Shown: positions 1 through 9,762 of the stretch, piece after piece
Position numbering within the stretch: position 1 is the first letter of the stretch
Layout: every line of letters starts with the position of its first letter
Assembly: GCA_033297205.1 (NCBI GenBank)
Contig: MU859238.1
Location: 1 to 64,000 of the forward strand
Reading direction: 5' to 3'
Source of the DNA: Pseudoneurospora amorphoporcata
Lineage: Eukaryota; Ascomycota; Sordariomycetes; Sordariales; Sordariaceae
Length of the DNA: 64,000 bases
Position numbers and translations under genes: made by a program
The notes under the pieces: generated by a model
The model's input: the letters and a program-made list of their open reading frames with translations, nothing else
Databases searched by the model: none
What the model was told of the DNA's origin: nothing

Positions 1-89
1 GGTCGAGAGGGATCAACAAGGCCTTCGAGACCAAAGTAGTTTATTAGCTGAATTTGAACTACTGTTCCAAGCCCTGATCACAGCCCTTG

Positions 90-1460
90 TCACATAGGAA
101 CACCAGTTGACGCCTCTGCTTTGCTCGACTCAGGCTCGGGATTCTCCCCCGGTACCTGCTCTCCCTTGAATTCAGCTCTCCTTTGTAGCTCGGCGAGTCT
201 ACGCCTGAGTGCCTCCTCGAAAACAGACAGCCTTCGGTCGATATCCTGCTTGATGGCAGCAATCTTGTCGAAAACGTGGGAGACTACTGCGGGTTGGGCG
301 GTGGCGCACGGGTCCGAAAGCAGACGCTTCAAGGCATCCCTCTCTGCTACACAAGCCGAGAGAGTGGTATTTGCCTTAAACAACGACATCTTGACCTGTG
401 CGAGCGAGGAATTCAAAAGCGTCTTGTCCACGTCGCTGGCTCTCTTCTCCCTTACTGCCCTCAAAACCTTGTTCTTCGTATCCTCCAGCTCCTGTTTGAT
501 AGAGGCCTGTGCGAGCTTCATTGTCTCGAGTTCCTTTTCGAGGGTAGAGCGTGCGCAATGGGCGGAAATAATCTCTGCCCTCGCCTGCTGGAGCAGTCGC
601 CTTGTGGCATAAAGATCGGTGTTGGCGTTCTCGACCGATGCAATCTTTTTAGCGGCAGCAATATCCTCGCCTGTCTGCTGGATGGATCTGGCCGCCTGTT
701 CCCTTTTCATCTCGCCCATAAGAATCCTGGCTTTTGCCCTACCCAGCACACTCTTGACGCCCGCTAGCTCTGCTTTCAAGTCATTCTTCTCCGTCGCCAG
801 CTTGTTGTTCTCCGCCGCCAGCTTGTTGTTCTCGACTTTATGGGCGTCTGCCTCCGCCGACTTCAGAAGGAAAGAATCCCTCCAATAGGGATCCACTTCA
901 TGTTCTTTCAGCTGTACTTTTAAGTCATTCTTCTCCGCCGCCAGCTTGTTGTTCTCCGCCGCCAGCTGGTTGTTCTCGACTTTATAGGCGTGTGCCTCCG
1001 CCGACTTCCGAACGAAAGAATCCCTCCAGTAGGAATCGACTTCTTCCAGCTCTGCTTTCAAGTCATTGTTCTCCGTCGTCAACTTGTTGTTCTCAATCTT
1101 GAGGGCGTTTGCGTCTGCCGACATCTCAACGAAAAGCCGTCTCCAGTAGGAGTCGTTTGGGGATGTGACAGGCGCTTTCTGAGTGCTCGTCTCGGGAAGA
1201 ATCTGCTGGTTTGGGACAGGGGTGGAGGAGCAAGGCAACCAGGGAGAGGAAGGCATGGATAAGTAATCCATGGGAGACGAAGGATTGTAAGGGGAAAATT
1301 GGAAGAGGGAAGGAGTGGAAGAGGAGGGCATGGAGAGGGAAGCCATGGGAGAGGAAGGCGTTGGAGAGGATGGATCGGAGTGGGGAGGTGTATCGGGCTG
1401 TTGTTCGCCCATGATGCTCGATCTGATAGCGTTCACGTCGGTCGGGAGCTTGAGCTGCAT
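90..1460 (-). CDS. Coiled-coil protein with internal tandem repeats (array member 1)
   Basis: Single-exon 456-residue ORF. I do not recognise a named family. Residues 1-100 are rich in Ser and Pro, with repeated SSP/MPSS motifs, and look disordered. Residues 103-235 hold three tandem copies of a 39-48 residue module that starts (D)SYWRDSF or DPYWRDSF and runs into KVENNKLAAENNKL-type heptads. A long Glu/Lys/Ala-rich coiled coil follows to about residue 430, then a short acidic tail. No signal peptide or membrane segment is visible. Upstream on the same strand, a CTAACCATTACAG sequence just before the ATG looks like the end of a 5'UTR intron. It is the longest and best-preserved member of a minus-strand array of similar genes. 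A structural or self-assembling role is only a guess. Confidence 0.75.
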   Translation of the reverse strand: MQLKLPTDVNAIRSSIMGEQQPDTPPHSDPSSPTPSSPMASLSMPSSSTPSLFQFSPYNPSSPMDYLSMPSSPWLPCSSTPVPNQQILPETSTQKAPVTSPNDSYWRRLFVEMSADANALKIENNKLTTENNDLKAELEEVDSYWRDSFVRKSAEAHAYKVENNQLAAENNKLAAEKNDLKVQLKEHEVDPYWRDSFLLKSAEADAHKVENNKLAAENNKLATEKNDLKAELAGVKSVLGRAKARILMGEMKREQAARSIQQTGEDIAAAKKIASVENANTDLYATRRLLQQARAEIISAHCARSTLEKELETMKLAQASIKQELEDTKNKVLRAVREKRASDVDKTLLNSSLAQVKMSLFKANTTLSACVAERDALKRLLSDPCATAQPAVVSHVFDKIAAIKQDIDRRLSVFEEALRRRLAELQRRAEFKGEQVPGENPEPESSKAEASTGVPM

Positions 1461-2658
1461 TCTGTCTCAATCTGTAATGGTTAGTGAGGGTGTTCCTCGT
1501 ACCGGAGCAAGCAAACACGTGCACATAAAACAGCGGTCACTTACTGTTCACCCAGGAGAGATACTGTCTGATGGTGGAGGGGAATATGGGTTTTAGCTTG
1601 CTCGACTTGGTGGGTAAACGAGTTCTGACGAGCGTGATCGTTGGTGATTGCACTTTCAATCTTTCTGGAAATGAAGAAGAAGACGAGAAAGGATGGAAGG
1701 GAGAGAAATGAAAAAAGAAATAGCAGAGGAAGGAACTTAAGGGAAGAAAAGGTGGGGGAAAAGAGGGGGAAGTCCAGCTTACCGAAACCGGGAAATTTCT
1801 TACGGAAATCCGGATATCACCCACGTGCCACGCAGCATGCAGATATGTAGCTTTAATCTTCCTACCGTATCGACTCGGGGCATCCGGTTTTAGGTTCCAA
1901 GGAAACCAGGCATAGTCTGCAAGCATACTGCAACATTTATGCCCGCCAGAAATTGTATGCAAGACGGTGATTCTGAATGTCCTCACCCTCCAGCTCGCTG
2001 TCTTTATTAGGGGAAAAAAAGATATGATATTAGAAGAATCGGATTTACAGTACCCCACGTTCTTTGGCTGTCTCCCCCACTCTCTTTTTCCCGGGCATGA
2101 AAAGCACATGTTCGTGCAGTGTGCTTACAGATTCTGCCTGATTTCCTTGAAATCTGAAACCGGACGCCCCGAGTCGATACGGTACCTTACATTTCAACAT
2201 CTCTGCACGCTTCTTCTCTTAGGGTTCGTGTCCTTGATATCAATGCATTCCCACTGCATCGAGATTTGATTCCGGTTCCTCAGCCACTGTGCCAGTGCCT
2301 CCAAGTACATGCAGAAGAAAACCCATTCGGTCGTTCTTACGAGCCGCGTACCCTTTTTCTACTCCGACTTGTCATGGTGACTGCCTTTTCTTCTAGAAAT
2401 GCATATGGAATTCCAAGGTCCATGCAATGATGCATCTCTCAGTGCCACATTGCTCTAAGGGGACCTTGTCTCAACTTCATCTTGAAGAATTCCCATACAA
2501 ACTTCTAGAATCACCCCCAAAAGCTTCAAGACTCAAAAGGAGCTCAACAAGCGGACATTTGCGTAATTACTGTTTTGCCAAGTAAGCGACTGGACCCAAT
2601 AAGTATAATCGGGAATGAGCTAGAGAGACGCGGTAACTTACCTCATGCATAGAACAAC
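1461..2658. other. Intergenic, no supported gene
   Basis: About 1.2 kb between two coiled-coil genes. It should hold the promoter and 5'UTR intron of member 1. The ORFs here are short, lack family features and run antisense to each other. The purine-rich stretch at 1670-1770 is low-complexity. Confidence 0.5.
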
Positions 2659-3512
2659 TCAGGCATGAGAATCGGCCGAGGTCCCGGCCTGCCGAAGGTC
2701 CAGCTTGAACATCTCATTGATCTCAACAGAAATTTCATAGACTTCTCTCCGAATATCCGCCAATCTCAAAAGCTCCTGTATCATGTCTTGATCGTCGAAT
2801 GTACGATCTATCAGGCTCTCTTGGACTGCACTGAAGATGTACCGGGTCAGTTGATGGATGATCGCCCCGCATTCCTTAACCTCATCTCCAAGCCTTCGAT
2901 AGAGGGCCTTGTACCCATGGATTTTCATTTGGAATGCTTCATCCTTTTGCTCCAAGGCATCGCTCTTCCTTTTCAACTCGGTATCGAGATAGTTTGCATG
3001 ATTTTCAAGTATACGCAGCTTGCCCCTCGCTTCATCGCGTTGCTCCATCGCTTCGTCACGTTGGCCTAGCATGGACATGGCATAGCCCTGGTCGCCATGC
3101 CGCTGCTGAAGGAGGAATTTGCTGTGTGCCTCGAGGTCCTATTTCTCTCCTTCTCCATGCGCAACGCTTTCTCGGTCGAAGCAATCTTTGCTTCAGCTTT
3201 ACGCAACTGTTGCTTCGTCTTGTTGAGTTGGGTGCTCAAAGATGACTTCGGTTCTTCGAAAGAAGCAAGCTTCTCTTCGGCTTCACGCAACTGCTGCTTG
3301 GTGCGTTCGAACTCTGCGTTTAAGCTTTGGAGCTTGTGCGCATCGTCTAGCAGCCTCGCCATGAAGTCTCCCAGACGGGGCAAGGACGAAGAGTGGAAGT
3401 CTTTCTCGACGTCATCTAGCTCAGATTGTGAAGGAAGCAGTGGGAGCTCCAACTGCGGTCGCGTCACGGCATCCGAGATTGGGAGAGAAAGGTCGGCTGG
3501 AGTCTTGTCCAT
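2659..3512 (-). pseudogene. Coiled-coil protein, frameshifted (array member 2)
   Basis: Two overlapping minus-strand frames together make one coiled-coil protein. The first (start 3512) has an acidic N-terminus, then SLPRLGDFMARLLDDAHKLQ and two LNKTKQQLRKAEAKIAS-like heptad blocks. It leaves the coiled-coil pattern near 3150 and stops at 3066. The second frame takes the pattern up at about 3138 (DLEAHSKFLLQQRHG) and continues to a stop at 2659. A 64-nt intron (3202-3139) was considered, but its reading phase does not lead into the second frame, so a one- or two-base indel near 3140 is the better explanation. The N-terminal half matches array member 3 closely (SLPxLxDF, EDA/DDA, LERTK, LREAE). 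Family and function are unknown. Confidence 0.6.
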
Positions 3513-4534
3513 GGCAGTCGTCTAGGTGGAAGCTTGCGGGGAAGGAAAACCGCAAGAGCGATCTCGCGCCTGTCGCAGGTCCTTTGTCAGTGTTTGTGTC
3601 TTGTAAATCGGAAATAACCGACGTGTTCATGGGAGGGGGAAGGGACTCACGCGCGAGCCGTTTGCTTACTGCTTGAAGGGTTCAGCACGCGCTTTCAACA
3701 GAATCGATGAGTGACAGAAGGCAGTCTCGGGGCTGTTTACATGAGGAGCGTAAGTTCCACTTCTGAGGGTTGCGACGCGCTTCAAGTTGCTTCCATTCTA
3801 CTTGCTGTGTACGAGTATGTGCGAAGGTTAAAATTGGGTGATCGATGCCTGATGGTATTGGTGGGGTAAGCGCACAAATTCGCGGAGTACCCAGGGCAGG
3901 TACCGAAATGGAACCAAGCTTCCAAGTGGGAAGGAGCGAGACGATACAAAGGTCAGAGTTAACCCCGGTCACGAACTGTGGCACAAGATGGCTGTCTGAA
4001 ATAATGGGAAAGAGCGATCAGCGAAGCAATGCAGGTGGAACGGAAGCTTTGAAGTCATTTTTTACTCCTTTCGATCTCTCCGCTGGGTGTGGTATGGAAG
4101 GAGGTGACTACCAGTACAGGGCAAGGAATTCCCCTTTTAGATGCTTCAAATTCTCGACATCTGGATCCTACTTCATCTCCCTCTTCCCTAGTGTCCCTCC
4201 CATCCGGCATATTGTCATCATCCATGACCCTCAAGCTCCCCTATCCGATTTCAAGCGTCAGGTTCCTCAAATCTGTAAGGACTGACAAACGAGCGACAGT
4301 TTTTAGCACCAGTCAAAATTTTTTTGCTTCGTCGGGGTCCGTTTGACAGTGGTCAGTTGGCAGCTTTGTCCACATGCGGTTATGAGTTCAAACCCGTTTC
4401 TGCGCGAACGTCCACGCGTTAGTGGCGCTATTACATGCGGACAGAACTCGGTCGAAGTAAGGCGAGAGGCCAACAATGACTCACCATGCTTGAACCATGG
4501 TAAACGTTGCTAGTTGAGTGACCATGGAATGTGA
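3513..4534. other. Intergenic, no supported gene
   Basis: About 1 kb separating two array members. It contains a T-run at 4318-4325. Sequences resembling Pol III A and B boxes (about 4352-4363 and 4386-4397) do not fold into a convincing tRNA. Confidence 0.4.
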
Positions 4535-5170
4535 CTAAGCGCTGGACTTTCTGGCTTCCGCGGTGCCGCGCTCCAAAGCGTCATACACGCGGGCAAAACG
4601 TGAACAAAGCAAATCCACCCTATCACCGGATGGCCTCACAGTTTGCATCTCGCTCCAATGACGGATAAAGGCAAGAAAAGCGGTCTTTCTCGCGTTATCG
4701 CATCGGAAAACATTGTCGAGTGTGGACTTATAGTTGATTATCCTTGAGTTGAGAGGGGAGACGAACAAGGGAATTGAAGCCGTGCCCCACTTTTTCAAAG
4801 CAGCCTCAAGCTGCTCCACCGAATCCTCGTGAGCCTGCAGCTGGGCCTTGACTGCATTTCCATCCTCCTGGGCAGCGCTGAGAAGCTCTCTGGCGTTGTC
4901 TATATCCTCCCGGATGGTCTGGTTGTCGATCTCCAGCTGGGAGATCTTCTTCTCTGCCTCGCGTAACTTTTCCTTGGTCCGCTCGAGTTCCGAGCTCAAA
5001 CTCTGGATCGTGTAGGCGTCTTCACCCACCTTGGTGATGAAATCGTTCAGGTGCGGCAACGAGGTTGAGGTGACGGCAGAATGAGCCGGCCCCGCTGGAA
5101 CAGGAACATGCTCCAGCTGGGTGCTGTTGTTGTTCGCAGTGTCGTTGATGGCAGGATCTTTCGAATCCAT
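4535..5170 (-). CDS. Coiled-coil protein (array member 3)
   Basis: 211-residue protein if translation starts at the inner methionine (MDSKDPAIND, codon at 5170). The 26 codons upstream in the same frame do not resemble the relatives, so that start was preferred. A disordered N-terminus of about 50 residues is followed by TSLPHLNDFITKVGEDAYTI, then a coiled coil (SELERTKEKLREAEKKISQL) to about residue 130, and a compact mixed C-terminus ending in a charged segment. The ORF is intact. It is clearly homologous to member 2 through the SLPxLxDF-to-LREAE block, and to the remnant at 5516-5757. Function unknown. Confidence 0.65.
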   Translation of the reverse strand: MDSKDPAINDTANNNSTQLEHVPVPAGPAHSAVTSTSLPHLNDFITKVGEDAYTIQSLSSELERTKEKLREAEKKISQLEIDNQTIREDIDNARELLSAAQEDGNAVKAQLQAHEDSVEQLEAALKKWGTASIPLFVSPLNSRIINYKSTLDNVFRCDNARKTAFLAFIRHWSEMQTVRPSGDRVDLLCSRFARVYDALERGTAEARKSSA

Positions 5171-5515
5171 CTTGCAGTCTGGATTTGCAGAGAGAAATGT
5201 GTGCCTGTCGCGGGCGTCATGAGTTAGCAGAGGAGTCGATATTTGCAAGGGAAGAATTAATTTACCTCTTGTTTGGACGTTCGAGCCTGTGGATTAATTA
5301 CGAAAGGCGTTGAAAGAGCTTGAGAGTTGTCAATAGTGCGTGTTCTGGCGGCTCAAAACGAGGGGTACTGGGGAAGAGCGCAAGTGCTGCAGGCAAAATT
5401 CGTGACGAGGAGGAGGGAGAGTGTTTATAAGAAAATTGTCGCGTCCGCGTTTGTATAAAAGTTACGTATGACGTCCCCGGATTACAGTAATGATACAACC
5501 GCCATATCACTTGGG
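5171..5515. other. Intergenic, probable promoter of array member 3
   Basis: About 345 bp upstream of member 3, with nothing recognisable beyond possible 5'UTR sequence. Confidence 0.35.
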
Positions 5516-5757
5516 CTACATGGCTTGAGACGGAAGCTCAATGGAATGCATGCCCCGTCTAGCCTCATCAATATCCTTCTGGAACTCAGACGCTACATCT
5601 AGAATATCTTTACCCCATTTCTCATGATTCTCCTCCAAGTCGACAACAAAGCGTCCATATCTTTCCAGTCTTCTTCAAAGATGGTCTCCATCATAGCAAC
5701 TTTCAGCTTCTCACGCAAGCAACGGATCGTTTCAGCGTCATCCTCGATCTTGTGGTA
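5516..5757 (-). pseudogene. Remnant of a coiled-coil array gene (member 4)
   Basis: Reading the minus strand from about 5757, one frame gives KIEDDAETIRCLREKLKVAM, which matches the K(V/I)xEDAxTIxxL block of members 2 and 3, and continues to KDMDA. The frame is then lost near 5650. A second frame continues as FVVDLEENHEKWGKDILDVA and ends in a stop at 5516. No start codon lies in a usable position, and an inverted-repeat element begins just upstream (5793). This looks like a truncated, frameshifted copy. Confidence 0.5.
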
Positions 5758-5792
5758 AATTGCCGATATTCATGACTTGCGTCGGTGGGAGG

Positions 5793-6240
5793 CACTTTTC
5801 GAAGAGCTTGACTTCCCGCACCGCCATGACAGCTGGTATATTTTTCAATTGTTTTTATATGAAAATTTCGGTATTTTCGATGTTTCGAGCATGGTAGTAG
5901 AGGCTTGAAACGATTGCGACGACACTGTAGAGATGTGAGCAATTGAATACAGTACGTTAAATATGCGCAAATAGGGGAACCCTATTGTTGATTATTCGAT
6001 TGAGCGCGGTCGTTTTTTGGGGGGGGGGTTGTGTTATATTGAAATGTAGCCTTAACTGTACGAGAAAATATCGTATGCGAAATCGCTGTTTTTTTTTACC
6101 GGTTTACCATACAAAACAGGGTGCTTTACATGTTAGCTGTGATTCAGCTGTCGGGTGGAGTAAGTGCGGTGCATCAAGTCAAAAAAGGGTGCGCAAGGAC
6201 ATTAGGGACGGTGCGGGAAGTTAAGCTCTTTTCGAAAGTG
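5793..6240. mobile_element. Inverted-repeat element, MITE-like
   Basis: The arms at 5793-5822 and 6210-6240 are reverse complements of each other, with a few mismatches and a 1-nt length difference; each reads GGTGCGGGAAGT(C/T)AAGCTC outward. They bound about 450 bp of AT-rich DNA with no coding potential, including a G-run at 6013-6022 and a T-run near 6090. Size and structure suit a non-autonomous DNA transposon. No target-site duplication could be assigned with certainty. Confidence 0.45.
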
Positions 6241-6580
6241 TCCTGTTTTTAATTTTTGTGTGACATGGGCAAATCGTTTTGTTCAGGGACCAGCTCGCAG
6301 GTCGTTTTTCTCACAAAGGAGGAAGTAACGGTGCGCTTGGGGTCCCACATTCGTTTTCGGGATTGATATGGTAGCTACAAATGGTCAATTTTTGAAACTT
6401 CTGGTACATTACATCGGACTCCTTGTACCATTGTTGTATTTGGTGCTGATTAACAGTCCAAGGTGCAAAGAAAACCGCCTATCATTCCATAATGCAGTGT
6501 GTATAGCTTGCGCGATAGAGTTGCTACATGTGCTTGGCCTGATATTCCGAAGGCCAAAGGCAGGACCACAACTTGACAGA
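6241..6580. other. Intergenic, no gene seen
   Basis: Short region between the inverted-repeat element and the stop codon of array member 5. Nothing recognisable. Confidence 0.35.
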
Positions 6581-7189
6581 CTACTCCACAATCCCGGCAT
6601 TCTTCAGGATCTTGTCAAAGAGCTCCTTCAAGCTGTCCACATCGCAGCCGAGCGTACATTGGGACTTATCCAATATATACAGGGGGAGCTGCCCTGGTTT
6701 GTAGCCATCAGGACTGCCCGCCGGTCCGGTACGCCGCTTCTCAATTTCCCCGAGAGCCTGATGCACGAGTCTGTGATGTTCGTCCACTGCCCATTCGATG
6801 TCCTGGAAGACCATGCGGTAGACCTCGATCTTGTCCCTGTCATCATCGTCCTCGTCCTTGTCCTCCCGCTCCTCCCAGGCCTTTCTGAGAGCCTCCGCTT
6901 CGCGCTCAGGCGTACTCTGTCCGTTTCCAGACTTCTTGGCAGCCTCGTCATTGTCGGCAGTAGTTTTGTAGTCCGACGGGAGAACAGTGACTTGGTACAT
7001 CCTCAAATGTTTTGCGAGGGCAGCAATCTTCTTCTCAGCTTCGTGCAGCTGCTCCTTGGTCTCGGCAAGCTCATCAATCAACTCGTCGTTCTCGAGCTCA
7101 AGGTCGTGTTCATACTCGTCGTCAGACGCATCGGGTGTCGAATCGGCGTGGAAGATGGGTAGAGAAGGCGTGGTGGATAGGTTCCACAT
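6581..7189 (-). CDS. Acidic coiled-coil protein (array member 5)
   Basis: 202-residue ORF starting MWNLSTTPS. Acidic residues (SDDEYEHDLELENDEL) lead into a short coiled coil (LAETKEQLHEAEKKIAALAK) that matches the ERTK/LREAEKKI core of the neighbours. A strongly charged Asp/Glu stretch (EDKDEDDDDRDK) and a C-terminal region with a CTLGCDVDSLKELF segment follow. The open frame extends upstream of this methionine for about 65 codons (SEQSEQAPASPPQAG, KRKATEELQ) without an ATG. A second ATG frame (7337, MSAHSPSKE) overlaps it, so the native N-terminus may have been separated by an indel near 7305. Function unknown. Confidence 0.55.
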   Translation of the reverse strand: MWNLSTTPSLPIFHADSTPDASDDEYEHDLELENDELIDELAETKEQLHEAEKKIAALAKHLRMYQVTVLPSDYKTTADNDEAAKKSGNGQSTPEREAEALRKAWEEREDKDEDDDDRDKIEVYRMVFQDIEWAVDEHHRLVHQALGEIEKRRTGPAGSPDGYKPGQLPLYILDKSQCTLGCDVDSLKELFDKILKNAGIVE

Positions 7190-7549
7190 GAAGGGCAGAG
7201 TACCGGGTTGTGTCGGGGGCCGGTTGTGTTGAAGCTCCTCCGTTGCCTTGCGTTTGGCGGGGATTTGACCAGCTTGGGGCGGGGAGGCCGGGGCCTGCTC
7301 GGACTGCTCGCTCCTTGGAGGGGGAGTGTGCGGACATTGCGATGTAATTTGCGGCCTCGAGGTTGCAGTGGTGTTGATCGCTGGTGTTTGGGCTTTGACT
7401 GGAAGGATTCAATGCTGGAAATGTCGGAGTGGGAAAGAAAACTTTGCTAGGGCTTGGGTTTTGTGCGTGTGTTGGTCTTGGGTTAATTGAGTAGAAGAAT
7501 AGGGAAGGCACGGTTAATCATCCCTCACACTTCCCTTGTTCCTTCCATT

Positions 7550-8522
7550 CTAGATGAGAGATGTCCACTCAAGGAGCAGGGGCACCAAGCCAACCAACCT
7601 GTTTCCTTTCCTCGTTTTTCTATCTCTCTTCTCAATCACGTCGAGACATTCACCACCACTTTTTAGTTTCTTCCTCTTATCATCATCTTCTTTGTGTGGT
7701 GAACCACCCTGCGGTTTGCCATTTCTGGCCTCAACCAATTGTTTCTTGACGTGCTCAAGCTCCCTGGCCCTGGATCTGTCGCGGTCGAGCAGCAGCTGGA
7801 GGGACCCTTCCACATCATAGAAACCGTTGATTATTGATGAGCGACATGTCCGCATGCTGGAACGACTTCTTAAAGATAGCATCAATACGCTCCACCTTGT
7901 TTTCTATGTCGTGCAGCCTTTGAATCTCGCGCTTGTGTTCGGCCAAAAACCACCGGAGATCCTCGTTGGCTTGCAGGAGCTCACTCATGCAGGCCACGTC
8001 CTCGTTCATAGCGTCCAGGCGCTGCTGAAGGTCGAGGTTTTGGCACATAGTCTCATCTCGATATTGCTCAGTCAAGTCTAGGGAACTTCTAAGCCCCTCC
8101 ACCTCCAGCTTCAGAGCAGTTATGACCGAGTGGCTGTGCTCTGCCTCGTAATCCTCGGCCAACGTCTTTCCATACGCTTCCTTGAGCTTCTGGATAGTTT
8201 CCTTCTGTTTGTGTGCTGAATCCGATTGGGCAGCTCTTGTCTTCTTCCTCTCCTCCTTCAGGGCGGCCTCAAGCTGCTGAATCACAGCGTCGTTGGTATT
8301 ATCAGCAGCCTTGAGATTCATGACTTGCGTCCTGGTCGATTCGAGCTCCATCCTCGTAGAGGTGAGTTCTGAGCTTATGCTCAGGAGCTTTTGTGTGTCC
8401 TTGCTGGCTTGAGCAAACATAGCCTCGGAGTTTGTGGTGGGTTTGGGGCAACGCTGACGGGAGTCGAACGTCGGCGTGACGGGGTCCTCCCAGTCAGTGT
8501 CGTACATGTCGGCGAGAGACAT
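7550..8522 (-). pseudogene. Coiled-coil protein with C-terminal frameshift (array member 6)
   Basis: The first frame (start 8522) gives 235 residues: an acidic N-terminus (MSLADMYDTDWEDP), then an almost continuous coiled coil containing LTSTRMELESTRTQVMNL, QQLEAALKEERKK and LDLQQRLDAM, ending QHADMSLINNQ before a stop at 7815. A second frame starting beside it takes over with FYDVEGSLQLLLDRDRSR, a further heptad region and a Lys-rich tail to 7550. The join near 7820-7840 lacks splice signals, so a single-base indel is most likely. The 235-residue product could still be made. Same strand and same coiled-coil style as the rest of the array. Confidence 0.55.
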
Positions 8523-9114
8523 TGAAAAGTCGCGTAGCGTTGAATGGCTGTTCGAGCAGATGGTATCAACACTGTCGTGTAGCGGATAAGTCGTGAATGG
8601 TGGGGTGAGTGTTGCGAGGTAGACTTATGGATGAAATCCTAATTGTGGTTTGAAGGATGGGGGGATGTGTCCGTTTGTTGCTAGATGAAGAGGAGATGGA
8701 CAATGAGGTGGGAACGAAAGTGTAGGGGAGACATGGAGGAAGGGAGGAGAAGTAACTCCCATTTAAATGCCATTTCAAATAAATCTCATCTGTTGTAAAA
8801 TTCCAATGTAAGGCAATAAAACAAACGAATATCCGGCTGGGGCAGGTTCGGGCATAAAAAATAAAATAAAAAAGTGATGGCCTGCATTGCAGGATTAAAG
8901 GTTGCATATTTGACATGCCCGGTCCATGACCCCATTCACCCTTTTTAGCCCCGCATGTGCTCCCACTACTTTTCCGCCACCAACACCGACCCAAACATCA
9001 ACTCAACTCACTGCATCTGCAACACCATCCTCGCCGGCAATCGGAGACCCGGAAACAAGCCAATAGGGTCGACCACGCAACGCGATTCACCATCAATCGA
9101 GCCCACAGATCACA
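8523..9114. promoter_or_regulatory. Divergent intergenic region
   Basis: About 590 bp between the start of array member 6 (minus strand) and a plus-strand hypothetical gene. It should contain both promoters; no specific element is identified. Confidence 0.35.
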
Positions 9115-9762
9115 ATGACCGCCCCCCTCGATGCGGCTGAAGCTGCCCAGTGTCCTCTTCCCTCCATCTGCTTCCTTGCCGACGGCTGCGTCAACTACAT
9201 CGGAATCAATATCACCGTGACCCCCGAGATCAAGTCCAGCATGGCCGCTCGCCTGCTCCGCTACGAAGCTCCCTCACAGCACGCCACAAACCCTCTTCCG
9301 GCCATCCCACAGGGCCGCTCCCGCTACATCATTCCGCCTCCCTCTCGCCGTCGTTCCAGTCGCTTTCTCCTCCTCCACAACAAAGAATGCTCTTCTCCGT
9401 CCTCTACCGCCACTGGAATCGCCGCCAATGAACCCGTCGTCTGGCTCCCCGCGCAACAAATCTGGGTCAAGAACAGGCAGGGAAACGTCGTGCCGCCGTC
9501 AAACAAGTTGCTTAACAGCCCCCAAAGCTTCGTCAGTCTGCTGGGTCGCGATGGAACATATGCGGCTGTTTGCCATGTATCGCAGGTGGAGAGGGTGATT
9601 GCGTACATTGTCGATGTCAACTCGGCCAAGTCGGAGCGGTTGTGCATCGCTACTGGAGGCGTGGACTTTCCTGAGGATGAGAGAAGGTGGATGTATGTCA
9701 TGTCCTGTCACGGTGTTGGCGTGGCTCCGGAGGAGTGGGAGGGTTTTGAGGGTGGAAGGTAG
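9115..9762 (+). CDS. Hypothetical protein
   Basis: Uninterrupted 215-residue ORF with coding-like, GC-rich codon use. I do not recognise the family. It has no coiled coil, signal peptide or membrane helix. A Ser/Arg/Pro-rich middle (PPPSRRRSSRF) separates two more ordered parts; the C-terminal part (NEPVVWLPAQQIWVKN to the end) looks globular, with alternating hydrophobic strands. It is the only plus-strand gene among the coiled-coil genes and starts about 600 bp from member 6 in divergent orientation. Confidence 0.55.
   Translation: MTAPLDAAEAAQCPLPSICFLADGCVNYIGINITVTPEIKSSMAARLLRYEAPSQHATNPLPAIPQGRSRYIIPPPSRRRSSRFLLLHNKECSSPSSTATGIAANEPVVWLPAQQIWVKNRQGNVVPPSNKLLNSPQSFVSLLGRDGTYAAVCHVSQVERVIAYIVDVNSAKSERLCIATGGVDFPEDERRWMYVMSCHGVGVAPEEWEGFEGGR

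Noticed and set aside
3139..3202. 64-nt intron in array member 2
   Set aside because: GTAAAG and ATAG ends exist, but the phase leads into a frame without coiled-coil sequence.
4352..4397. tRNA-like box A and box B sequences
   Set aside because: Spacing fits, but no acceptor or anticodon stem can be formed.
6368..7162. 264-codon plus-strand ORF
   Set aside because: Antisense to coiled-coil array member 5; hydrophobic runs come from the complementary Glu/Lys codons.
2659..8522. General sequencing error as the cause of the frameshifts
   Set aside because: The long multi-exon genes elsewhere in the window read without any indel, so errors confined to the accessory genes are less likely; it cannot be fully excluded without reads.
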